From Vermamoeba vermiformis (taxonomy: Eukaryota; Tubulinea; Echinamoebida): a stretch of 64,000 nt of DNA. The stretch is from NCBI GenBank assembly GCA_045837725.1, contig JBEWZL010000210.1, positions 1 to 64,000 of the forward strand, given 5' to 3'. A model generated the notes under the pieces. It was not told where the DNA came from, did not search any database, and saw only the letters and a list, made by a program, of their open reading frames with translations. A program made the position numbers and the translations under genes. Below are positions 34,746 through 46,219 of this stretch, piece by piece; positions within the stretch are counted from its first letter, which is position 1; every line of letters starts with the position of its first letter.

Positions 34746-37700
34746 CTACAAATTATCATTTGCATCACTGTCATTATTTGCATCATCAGCTTCTGGTTTG
34801 AGCATCTTGATTTGCTTGTACAGGTCTGGTGAAATTTCTTCAAGTACTTCATTGTTGACAGTAATTGCATAATAAGTAATCCATTTTCCTTTTCCTTGAG
34901 ATTCTTTTTCGTCTGTTATTTGAGCTTGCTTGTCATCCAACTTAATTCTTTTCAAGTAACTTGGTGTTTTTTCGTAGGGGACAATAACATTGAGGCCCAA
35001 TACTTTTGCAGGTAATTTCAACTTGGGCAGCATGCCTGCTAGCGTTAATGCAGCAACATATGGACTGGTGAACCAATTGCCATAAACAAATTTCTTGTTA
35101 TTTTCATTCCATTTTGCAGACTCTTGTTTGTTTTTCAAAGCCAGTGAGAACTCAACTGCTATTTTGTTCAGTCTCTGTTTATCCCCTGTTTGTTTTGTTA
35201 GTCATTCACATACTAATTAGGGCTATTTACATACAAGCAAAGCCTATTGCATCAGGTCCAAGACCAAATGGAGGGTAAAACATAATGTTCGTTGGCTGCA
35301 ACAACAAAAACATCATGGTAATCCGTAAAGCAGGTGATGAGATAGATGCTATATGTCTAACTATTGTTCGTGTAGCTGGTTGTTGCCATGACCGAAGCTT
35401 CAGAAACTCCGCCCACAATGGATTGGTTTCCAAAAGTTTCAGTGCATTGTCCAATTTACCATCCATTTGAAGCAATGCACGTTGAAGGCATGTATCAGCA
35501 TCCACCAAGGAGATCAATTTATGGCCTCCTGCTTCATACCACCTTGGATCAACTCGCTTGACCCAGGATGGAATGTTTTCTCCATTCTGAACTGCTCTGA
35601 TAACTGTCTGAAGCTACTCAGACAAATTAGCACTGTTACGAATTTGCTATTAACTCTTACTCTAAATGGCTGCATGAAATATTCAAACAAGTATCCAAGC
35701 ATTTGAGCATTAACTACTTGAATTGCTTGTAAATTTTGTGTTAGATCAGTTGCAAATTTACGTGTCATTTGCTTCATAAGAGGCAAGTCAAGCAGTGCAT
35801 CACGGATGAATGGCTCTGCAATGCTGTACACATAGCCATCCTGAGATTTCATCAAATACACAAAGCCAAGGCTCATCAAAGGTATTGCAAACACATCTTC
35901 AAAATGTTTGGCAGAGAACCACTTTTGAAAATGGCTGAGGACCAGCACATATGCAATGAATTCCAGTGCTAAATAAATGAGTAAGCCTAGTTTTTAGGTC
36001 TAAATCATTTACCTTTTTGATAATTATTTCTTGCAACCCACTCAAGCAGCTGTATTCGTAACTTCAAGTAATCTTTCACTTCACTTGCATGGCTCCTTAA
36101 TGCTTCCTGAAAAATTTCATTTTGAACTGCAGGTGACATGACCTCTCCTTTTTTGTTCTGAGCTTCAGCATAAACAATGGCTATGAATCTGAATACATGT
36201 CGTAATCTTCCTTGTAATTGCCTCTCTGCTTGCTTTCTATTTTCGGCAGTCATGTTGTCCAAATTGATATACTTTGAAATCACTTCCAAAGCCTTCTCTG
36301 AAGTCACATATGGGTACTCAGGGAGTTGCTTCATTGTTTTAAAACTGCTGCCTTTAAGTCCACCACTTGTAAGAAATTCCTCAAAGTTGTGCATGTTTGT
36401 TCCTCCTACAACTCGTTTTGCAAAGCTTGGCAATGAGTACAGAGCCAATGCACACAGCAAATTTCTGAGGCACATTAGCAAACTTCAAACACAAAAATAT
36501 TGGCATACTGTTTTACTAGAATACCTGTACCAGACAAACTCCATACTTGACCAACAATCTGATCCTTGCCAATTTGTTGAAGTGTGTGAGCCTCATCCAG
36601 AGCAAACCAAACAGAGTGCTTGTGTACAATCTCTTCAATTAGACGTTGTCGAACTGTTGGTAGCCCAGTTGCCCTACCAAAGTTAGCTCTGGCTAATGAA
36701 CATGTGCTGAACTTACAGTGAAGATTTACGATTCAGGAACTCAGAAGTGATGCTATTTAAGATGTGCTGACCTCCACTAGAACTTGGCCAATAAAGCCAC
36801 TGTTCTGGTGTCAAGTTCCATCTTTCTTTGAGAACATCCAAAGTGATCAAATGAGCAAGCCAAAATAGCTCACATTGACGAATAATTTCATTTGTTGATT
36901 GAATGAGAGCTTCATCTGTTTGACTAGAGTCCACATTTGTGCTTCGAAAAATGCTTTTTACCAAAGTATTATAACTGCTGTCGACCTGATATTTTAATTT
37001 TTAAATTTGTTTAGCATGGAACAAAAACGCTAATACTCACAAAATCTTGTTTGACAGGAGTGGCAGTTGCAAGGTCTGAAGCGACGTAGTTTCCTTGCAC
37101 ATAAATCAAGTATGCCTTGCGTCCAACAGCATTAAGCATGGTTGCTTTAAAAAGTTACATTAGTTAAATTATTGTGACTAACGTGTAACAAAAATACCTG
37201 TTTTTCCAGCGCCTTGTATCGCTGAAGTACGTAAATGCGTTCCGAATGAGCCCCATCAACCGCCTCTTGCAGGTATGTATACACAGAATCATTTACTTGT
37301 GCTGGCATAAAGCGCAGATCAATGCCTTCGCTGAGTGGATTAAAAGAGAGCGATTGTTCGCCTGCCAAAGATCCAAGGACTTGCCTGAATTTTTCAGTTT
37401 TTTGAGCGGTGATAGCTTCAAAATTAGGCTGTTCAACACGGTCCAAAATGTTTAGAACGGTGTCGCGTAAAAATTTTGAGGTGGGTTTTGTAATGGCGCC
37501 AAACAGATCGGCTATTTGCGTCGCTGCATCCTCTGAAACTCCGGCGCGAACGAGTTTGCCTTTGTTTGCCAATTCATTGACACTAAAATTGCTGTTGAAT
37601 ATAATTCTCTCCTCTTCTTCGTTGGTGTAAACGTTATACAAAGAAAACCACTGTCGAATCTGGGTGCGGTCCCACCGACGTGGATCTGCAAAACAAATAA

Positions 37701-38119
37701 GATCACCGTTGCCGTTCAAAAATGAGCTTACCGTCATCGCCGTCGTGAAACAGTTCAATTGTTTTGTGTTTTAAGGAGGCAAGTGAATTCGGCGAGGATC
37801 GAGCTTAAATAAAACCACATTAATTACAATTAATTACGCTAATATTATCAATAATTCTTACTGTTTTCAGTGCAATATTGGGCGACACGGTTCGTTGATA
37901 GGATACGTTTTGCCTGAAATCTTCGAAGTTTGATTTTTTAATAACTTTTTGCTCAATTCTTAATTCGCTAATCAATACGCCGTACCGTGCAGCCACTTTT
38001 TCTGTGTGTTTGGATCGCTTATTTGTAACAGAAACTGCTAAGTTACGCTTGTCAGTCGAGAGAGAGATCAAACTAGAGATGCCACATACCTGGAGAGTAT
38101 TCGTAGCTGCGCCTTGCAA
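34746..38119 (-). CDS. Crinkler-like P-loop NTPase protein
   Basis: About 11 exons on the minus strand between carboxylesterases 2 and 3; roughly 1,000 residues. A SAM-like segment (RRWDRTQIRQWFSLYNVY, then KLVRAGVSEDAATQIADLFG) lies near 37660-37500. A Walker A site reads AIQGAGKTATMLNAVG across the exon join at 37199/37141, followed by RKAYLIYVQGN. Walker B is WFALDEAHTLQQ near 36595. The long C-terminal region (36480-34746) is rich in helices and not recognised. Such NTPases occur in Crinkler (CRN/RHS-like) proteins of oomycetes and many free-living eukaryotes. The frame changes by one between MPAQ (near 37300) and the Walker A exon; I found no good splice that explains it. The start codon is not resolved and may lie further upstream. 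Confidence 0.6.
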
Positions 38120-38278
38120 TTTGTTTTGGCAATACTGTCAACAAGGTGCGCAACATTTCGAAGCTGTTGCGTTTACATTGCGTGCGCTAAAACTGTCGCG
38201 TCCCCACCGAAATTCCTTTTGCAACTAAATTTTGTCTGCCGTTTGGTCTTTCATAATCCGAATATCAAGAACGCGAAC

Positions 38279-40780
38279 ATGAAGGTCTTGGTTGCTGTTT
38301 GCTTGTTAGTAGCATTTGCTCAGGTCAATTGCTGGGCGGAGGATCTTGTTCAAACTGAAGGCGGCCTCGTAAGAGGCGTTGTGCAGGATGTATACCGTTC
38401 ATTTAAGGTATGTTATTCGTTTTATTCGTGATTTAATCTTCGTCATAAAATTCGTCAATAACTGAAAGATATTTTCTTTGATCAGATCAAGAATGACATT
38501 TTACTCGCTTCTTTAACGCTCTTAAAATTATGATAATTCTTAAATAATACGTTAATCGTTAAATTGAAGGGAATCCCTTTCATGGCCCCACCTGTTGGCC
38601 AATTGCGTTGGGCAGCACCTCAACCGAAAGCTCCTTGGTCTCCTGCTGTACTTGACGCTTCACAATATTCAGCTGGTTGCCCTCAAAATTGCGTATTGCC
38701 TAACAGTAAGTTTTAAACTGCAAGGCGAATCGGGTTGGATGCGTTGAACATTTCGCAAGAAATTTCCCCTAAGCACAATTTGCGACTTTATTACCTCTTA
38801 CACAAACCTATCACATTTTTTTAACTTGCTTTTAAATCGGGAAACGATCCTTTGAACGCTAGTAACAATCCAATAGAAATTATTTGGCACGTGTCACGTA
38901 CGCGTCATTCATGTCACTTACACTTGTATTTTTAGTGACTTGTCCAGTGTATATCAGCGAAGATTGTATGTATTTGAACATTTTCACGCCTCTTGTGTCG
39001 CAAATGACGTCAAAAGTGCCCGTGATGGTATTCTTCCCTGGAGGTCACTTCGATCAAGTACGTATAGTCTAGAAATCATCTCGCACGAACGAATTACTGA
39101 TTGTATTATTCAGGGCGCTGCTGGTACTGACTTGTATAACGGAGGATACATGGTGAACAGAAGTAACGTCATTCTCGTGACAACAAATTACAGGTACGAG
39201 CGGATCCAACGCGTTGAGACTCATCCTATTTTGATTCCTTTGAATATAATACTAATTGCAATACGTAATACAGACTAGGAGTTCTCGGCTGGATCGCAAC
39301 AGGAACAATGAAAGGCAACTACGGTTTCCAAGATCAGATCGCAGCACTTCAATGGGTTCAACGCAACATTGCCAACTTTGGAGGAGATCCAACACAAGTC
39401 ACAATCTTTGGTCAAAGTGCTGGTGCCGACTCTGTTGCAGCACACATCATTTCGTCGAAATCAACAGGCTTGTTCTCACGAGGTACGTGACCAAAGTAGG
39501 GTCCGCACACGAGTACTAACCGAACTGATCTCTCACAGCAATCATTGAGAGCTTCCCAGCCACTCTCCCGATGAAGTAAGTCTTCTATTTGATGCTAGGC
39601 TATGACCTAATCACCGTTATTCAGGACGTGGGAAGATGCGCGAAAGATTGGTCGACTTTTCTTGGGAAATCTCTCGTGCTCTGATGGTGACATGGGCTGC
39701 TTGAGGTACGCTTAGCCTCTACCATTAGATTTATCCAGCATTAATATGCCTAATTAGATCTAAGTCCGTCGAAGAGATTATTATTGCACAAGAGAAGGTC
39801 GCGAAACATTTGCCGATTCTTCATCCTTTGCAATTATTCTTGCCGTGGACTCCCATCAGTACGTCAAACCATCTATTGCTGTATAATTTATTAACACTGT
39901 ATTAGTTAACGGCATTGAGTTGACGAACGATGTCTGGACCGCTGTATCATCGGGCAGTTTCAACAAAGTACCCGTGATGATCGGAACAGTCTCCGAAGAA
40001 GCACTTTTGTTCATTTACAAAGCGGATCCAACCAAGAAGATCAACGATGCTGAGTACATCGCAGCTATTACGTACTTGTTCACGACCGACGCAGCTAAAG
40101 TGCTGTTGGAGTACCCGCCAAAACCTATCGTCGGCGATAAGCGACCTGCTTTGGCAGTTGTTGGCACGGACTACATATTCACCTGCTCGACTCGGTACGT
40201 CACGTTTAGATTCTAGCCGGGACCTCTTATGAACTGTAACTCATTCCCTTTCGTAACAGTTACTACACTGGCTTGCTCACTGCCAACAATGTGCCAACTT
40301 GGATCTACCAGGTAAGTGCACTTCTCGTGCAAATCGTACTTAAAACTAACGTACGTTTGTTGTTTTTAGTTCTCGCACGTGTCAGTCAATGATATTTGGA
40401 TGCCTGGATATCCTTACTGCGTTGGTCACGTGTGTCACGGTGAAGAATTGCCTTTCGTTTTCGTACGTAAACTAACATTTTGTTGTATACTATATGAATG
40501 AAGCTAACCAAAACGATTTCTGTAGAACACTTTGCCTTCATTTGGAAAGACACCCACTGACGCCGAACTGATCATGTCCAATGCAATGATCGACTACTGG
40601 ACCAACTTCGCCAAAACAGGAAATCCCAACAAACCAGCACCAGTGCAGTACTGGCCTCAGTTCGACTACACAAACTTCAACTCACTCGACATCAACACAC
40701 CAATCAGTGTTGTTCAAGGATTGAAGAAGAACAAGTGTGACTTCTGGGACGACATTGGTTATTTTGACGGTACTAAATAG
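38279..40780 (+). CDS. Secreted type-B carboxylesterase, copy 3
   Basis: Same exon layout as copies 1 and 2. The signal peptide is [18 protein letters not shown]. Key motifs are [13 protein letters not shown] (nucleophile Ser, with Gln before it), [10 protein letters not shown] (acid) and [11 protein letters not shown] (His, near 40428). It ends [12 protein letters not shown]. The intron near 38705-38935 is longer than in the other copies. It is separated from copy 2 by the opposite-strand NTPase gene, so that gene probably arrived after the tandem array formed, or the third copy was moved. Confidence 0.85.
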
Positions 40781-41067
40781 ATAGATCTAATCGAGCATAA
40801 TGAGCGCATCAGTATTAAAATAAACGTAAGTTACATTAATACGTTGAACGAAACAAAATCTTCCAGGCAATTTCAATTAGGTTCGGAATTCCACAGCGAA
40901 ACAATTCACTTCTGATAAATTAACGCTATAACCTTATATTAAGCTTAAAAATACATCATTTTATTAAGAGAAAGTATGTACATACAACTGACGATTAATT
41001 TTGCTGTAAGTGACCTTAGATCCCGTTACAATTCAATCAAAATATCTCGGGAAAAAAAATCTTTCGG
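40781..41067. other. Spacer between convergent genes
   Basis: About 290 bp of AT-rich DNA between carboxylesterase 3 and the EF-hand gene, which point toward each other. No feature is seen beyond expected 3' UTRs. Confidence 0.3.
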
Positions 41068-41478
41068 TTATTTATAGCTTAACTTAGACTCGACGAAGAT
41101 AAGGCTCTCGAATTCCTGGTAAGAGATCTTTTTGTTGCCATCCAGATCATACTTGTCAAACAGATCATTCGCGAATTGAGTTGGAGTCCTTACGCCCAGT
41201 CCCTTCCGTAGTTCAGCACCATGAGGACCGGTTTCGATGAGAGTCAATATGTTTACAGCCAAAGTACCGAATTCCGATCGAGACAAGTAGCCGCTACGAT
41301 CCGTATCGTACGCTTTGAAGGCTTCTTTGATTCGTCGGCAATTTTCTGGATCAGAAAGAGCTGCTTTTAATGCGGGAATGTTACCCTAAGCAAGATGACA
41401 CGTTAGTTAGAAGCCGATTGAACAGATTCATTTTATGGCACGACGATAAGAGGAAAATCTATCCGTGGAGCTTACCAT
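41068..41478 (-). CDS. Small two-EF-hand calcium-binding protein
   Basis: Two exons, 106 residues. The first coding exon is only the ATG (41478-41476); donor gtaag follows at once and the acceptor is at 41386. The protein begins MGNIPALKAAL. The first EF loop is DTDRSGYLSRSE and the second DLDGNKKISYQE, with Asp/Asn at ligand positions and Glu last, so both loops should bind calcium. The N-terminal MGN could be myristoylated, though Ile-Pro after it is not ideal. The size fits a calmodulin-like or calcium-sensor protein. Its start is 167 bp from the divergent F-box/SPRY gene. Confidence 0.75.
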
Positions 41479-41645
41479 TTGTATTTTTCATGTTATTTTA
41501 TTCAAAAAAGAGTGTCAGAATCTTTGGCGCCGCAAAAAAGTACCTCTAACGCGAAATTCCGTCGCTTTTTTTGGCGTGGCCGTCAGTGCGTTGTAAGTTC
41601 GGATTATCACTCCATATAACAATATTCCGTTGTAAGCCACAAAGC
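41479..41645. promoter_or_regulatory. Divergent 167-bp promoter region
   Basis: Shared spacer between the EF-hand and F-box/SPRY genes. It contains GCGCCGC and GCGAAATTCCGTCGC near 41528-41570, more GC-rich than typical spacers here. No named factor site is assigned. Confidence 0.4.
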
Positions 41646-44600
41646 ATGGAAGACAATACTATTTCCACGGAGCTTCAGTCTCTTCCAAAAGACATGAAGT
41701 TCATCGTGTTAACTCATCTGGATGCGCAATCGCTAGGCCGCTTAATGCAGACTAACAAGAGTTTTAGTACGCTGCCCACTGAAGTTAATTTATGGAAGCA
41801 CAAATGTTTGACTGCGTGGAAGCTCTCGCCTGAAAGTAAGATCCACAACAAAAAGATTTTTCTGAATTATTTCTGACTTAAATAATTACCTTCGATCACA
41901 AGTCAAATATATAGTAAAGTGAATTTGCATTATTGTCATAATTATTTACTCCCGAATTTTTTAAAACGCTACCACTTTTTTTTGTTGGAATTATTGTCAA
42001 AATGTTTCTACAAACATTTGTAGAAATTTTTGTCAAAATATTTTCATAACCGAACGTTTTGTGACCGAAGCAGAAGAAAAGTTTACTCTTTTTCCTTGAT
42101 CTGTGAAGATCTGGATTTTAATAATTTAAAATATCTCTATAATCGGCGGTAGTGCTTGCACTTTGAATCAAGAAGTATAAAAATATGTTGTACTTTTCGA
42201 CGCGCTAAAAATTGCGCAATAACGCGAGAGTGTGCCTCTAATTTTGGCGTTGTCAATGCTGCAAGCACTCCGCAAGAGCAGAAAATATCAATATTTAATG
42301 AACGAAAAAATTACGAGCTATGCTTGCCCGTACCAGCAGCACGACTGCAACGCAATCTTTAATTTTATATATTTTTCGCTTAGCACTTGCAGCCTAAAGC
42401 GCCGATGTACGTGAAGTTTCAATAGGTTGCAGAAATAGTTCGTAAAAAGTTTCTGAAAATATTTCGACAAATGTTTTGACAAATATTTTGTATAATTTTG
42501 GGTGGTAGCGTTTTTTAAAATTTGGGAATAAATTAATTTTTGAATATTTTACAGAAATAAAAAAGATCGAGTCAATTGCAGCAACTGTCAACTGGCACCG
42601 AGAATATCGTGTACTTACATATTATTCTCGTCGTATTTATGGCAATCAATTGGAAATAAGACCCGAAGATTCGACCTTTGTCAAAACAATTGATGAAGAT
42701 CCAAATTCGCTTGATTTTTATTCAGATCAAGTGGTTGATGCGATAATATCCTTTTAACAATCTATATGTATTTAATGATGCTTTGTCATTTAGTGTTTAT
42801 CCCTTAATTACTATTTTACGCAGTTCAAGGCAAGTTCAAACTTTACCCGTTGCCAATAGACAACTTTGGAGTGGCTTATTATGAACTCACCGTTGAACAA
42901 TTAAACGAAAAAGAACCGTACGTATAATACATTCCATTATTTCATTCGTAATTGACTTGACAAAATTTTGGAGGCGGATTTGAATCCGATCCTAAAATTT
43001 CATTCGTTACAATTATTTATCCAAGCAATTGAATAATACTTTATATTAATATACATGCTTATTAGTACTATTGGCATCGGATTTGCATTGCATCGATATG
43101 TTCGCGCGTTTCCAGGCTGGGGCAAAGATTCTTACGGATTGCACGGTGACAACGGTCATTTTTACAATCAACGCTCATTTGGCATGCAAAGATGTGATCT
43201 ATGGGCTGTCGGTGACACTAGTAAGTATTTAAATATCAAGAATTCTTTTTACATAAAGTATCGAGATCGAATCCAAAATCTTTGCAAATATTTTTGCATT
43301 ACTATTTAAGGAATCTATTTCAGTGAAACGATTTTAACTCTATTTTTGCAGTCGGACTTGGCATCAATTACGCAAAGAAAGAAATATTTTTGACACGCAA
43401 TGGAGTACTGCTGTCAGTAATTGCCAAAAAAGTCCGCAATTTGAAGCACATGTACGCGACAATAGGCATCAGAGCTATCAACAACAGATGTCGGGTCAAT
43501 TTTGGTCAAAAGCCGTTCGAGTTCGATGTTGAAGAGTACATGAGAAATCTCGAACAAGATCCAGAGTTTGTGAAGCGATGGCCGATGAAACTTTATAGCC
43601 AATTTAGTACGTGCATTAGTATACTTTCATATACCAAAACAATTTCCAAATTAGTACAATCCAACAAAATCCATTAATTATTGGTGCAAGTTTTATTAAT
43701 TTTATTTTTGTTGCCGTACAGTCCAAGAAATTGAAAATTCGTTCGTTGACGATGAAAGTCCCGAAGAAGTTGAAGAAGAAATGATTGGTGGATTAGATTA
43801 CTACGAAAAGATCGAACAACACGACCACCATGAGCCTCACGAGGACAATCACGTGCACGGCGAACACTGCGCGCATGACCACGAACACGAGCACGGACAC
43901 GACGACACGAGTGCACTCTCGCCTGAAGAACTCAACCATCGCAAGCACAAAGAGTACTTGGAGTGGCTGTTCAACAGACTCGCCGGACTGGAGACTGAAG
44001 TCACGCAACAGTACGTACTGAATTATATTTCTGTGGCTATGGACAAAGTGTCAAATTTTTTATTCACATCAAAAAAAATTGGGGATTGTACGTGTCAAAA
44101 ATTGGTTGACACGTGTCAAATTTGACTTTCAACAGCGTCTGTGCTGTCGTATGGATGGCTGTAATTAATGGCTTTCCTTATTAGGGCAATCGATGAGAAC
44201 AGTCCTGACATTCGTGAAATCACTTTAAGATTGATTGACGGCTTGCAATTCGTACGAACGCACTAATAACATTATTGGAGATATATAGCGTATCTAACAC
44301 TTTCCTTTAATAGCAAATTGACACTAATTTGCCGCTCGAAGAATTAGTACATCAAACACGTCTCGAAATGATCGGCTTCATGTCCGCGCAATATCACAGT
44401 TATTTGGTCGAAGAAAAAGCGCTCAGAGCTCAACGCGAGGCTGCTAATCCTGCTGCTGTAAGTGATACTTGATTGCATCAAAATTACTTCTGACACGCAA
44501 GATGACACTTTGACACGCCATAGTACCACGTGACTGCGTTCATTTGACACGTATCAAACTAAATGATTTCTATGTATTCTAACGCCACTTTTTCCAAATT

Positions 44601-45918
44601 TAGAAAAAGCGCAAGTTGACCGGCATGGATCTGTTCCTCGAAGAAAATCGATTGACGTTCATTGGTAAGCTTGAATGATGCTATAATCAAGCATATATAT
44701 ACTCATCGTGTTTGTATTATAGCGGACAAATCCTACCCCGACAATCACCCTCTGATCCTCGCGGCAGTGCGTCAATTGAGTCACGCGCACAACATCAACA
44801 TTCCTGATCTGAACAACATCACGTGGGAGGATCGCGTGGACACTGTCCTGTTCATGGCTTATCGACTCTATTGCGCGTAAGCTTTGCATTAATTTTACAC
44901 AAATCAATCTTGACTTTCAAAAATAATTCAAATTTTTTTGCCTGACTGCAAATATTTCCATTTTTAGTAATTAAAGCTGATAGTTTTTGATGCTTTAAGT
45001 TTACCTTTCGAAATATTGAATTTTCACGGCGTGACAAAGATATTTATTTTGGGTTTGTTTAGGCGACGATTCAATGAAATGGAAGAAAAGCGAGTGCAGC
45101 GCAGAAAAGAAAACGAAAAAGAACGCAAAGAAAAAGAAAATGAATTCGAGAAAATCTTCGGCAAAGATTCTTTCGTGCCGTTCTCAAGCCTAGATAACCT
45201 GCAAAGATTGGTCGAGAACATTGTTCAGCCCGTAGGAAATTTCCAAGCTTCTGAAGACGATCTTTGCAACGCGACGGAATTTTGTTCGATGAAATATTAC
45301 GGCGGAATATTACGCAATCCAAAATTGGCAACGACCGAGCCGATAATTTTAGAAACTTTGAACTGGTGGCAATGCGTGCCCGAAGTTCCATTGACCCCCG
45401 AAACTTCGATGGACGAGTTCAGATCCAGATGCGTCAAAATTGCTGAACAAAAAGTAGCCTATTATGAAGACGATAGAATCAGATGCGAATCGATCGTCCG
45501 AGGATCAATAGGCTTATTAAGAACAAAAGCTATCATAGAAAACGATCGATTATTAGTGGTCGTTTTGTTGGGCTGGATCGAGCTGCTGTTGGGACTGATG
45601 CACGAAAATCACGAAATTTCCAACGAAGAATTAAGTATTGAATTAATTGAGCAATTAACAACGCGATTAGAAAATATGGACCGAACTTTCCAAGAATTAC
45701 AAAATGCGAAGCAACAAGCCAGAGAACGTCGTGCTTTAGAAAAACAGCAACAAAAAACTGAAACCGATAGTAATAATAATACTAATAAGCCTAATAAGCA
45801 AGATAAGGCAGTTTGCACTAGCAGTAACAATACGCCATTTATTGTTGCGGCTACAGTCGCCGGTGTAGCTATTTTAGGCGCTGCGTTCGTGTTCTTTAGA
45901 ACCAAGTGGCGAAAATAA
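41646..45918 (+). CDS. F-box/SPRY protein with His-rich loop and tail anchor
   Basis: About ten exons. Exon 1 encodes an F-box (LQSLPKDMKFIVLTHLDAQ, then GRLMQTNKSF). After a long intron that holds a MITE, further exons encode a SPRY/B30.2 domain: NFGVAYYELTVEQL, TIGIGFALHRY, GWGKDSYGLHGDNGHFYN, VGLGINYAKKEIFLTRNG and YATIGIRAINNRCRVNFGQ. A His/Asp/Glu-rich stretch (HDHHEPHEDNHVHGEHC and more) near 43815-43900 may bind metal. Further helical, Glu/Lys-rich exons follow. The protein ends in a hydrophobic segment (FIVAATVAGVAILGAAFVFF) and the short basic tail RTKWRK, as in tail-anchored proteins. FBXO45-type proteins combine F-box and SPRY, but membrane tethering is unusual. A membrane-attached ubiquitin-ligase receptor is inferred. 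Confidence 0.75.
41944..42533. mobile_element. 590-bp MITE in intron 1 of the F-box/SPRY gene
   Basis: Both ends carry inverted repeats of ~33 bp: ATTTACTCCCGAATTTTTT at the left and, on the opposite strand, ATTTATTCCCAAATTTTAA at the right, each followed by AAACGCTACCAC. Weaker inverted similarity (ACATTTGT, AAATATTTTCA) continues further in. The flanks are TAATT (41939-41943) and TAATT (42534-42538), a likely 5-bp target duplication, although AT-rich. No coding frame is inside. It makes this intron the longest in the gene. Confidence 0.7.
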
Positions 45919-46219
45919 CAACAAAATTTATTCTTAATTTGTGCTGCGACATAAATTTGCCATCGATAGAACGGTCACACTTTTTTACCATAAAAAAACA
46001 GACAGGCTTTACCGACTAAGCCATAGTAGACTAGTACTTCATTCGACGCCGGCAAATTACACTGCTGGTATTTTCACTAAAATGATAAATAAGGTAAAAC
46101 ATGAAAAGCAAATTGTGGCAGTGACTAAACGCTACCATTTATTGGACTTGGGATAAAAGTTTGGTTTCAAACGCGAAATTTCTGACGGATATTTGATGGA
46201 CATTTGCAATGACGATGAT
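45919..46219. other. Spacer between convergent genes
   Basis: 300 bp of AT-rich DNA between the F-box/SPRY and zinc-ribbon/LRR genes. The sequence AAACGCTACCATTTA near 46129 resembles the inner part of the MITE terminal repeat, so a decayed copy may be present. No gene is supported. Confidence 0.3.

Noticed and set aside
45960-46060. tRNA- or SINE-like A box (TGGCTTAGTCGG) on the minus strand
   Set aside because: The D-arm pairs, but there is no matching anticodon arm, T-arm or acceptor stem, and the B box is poor.
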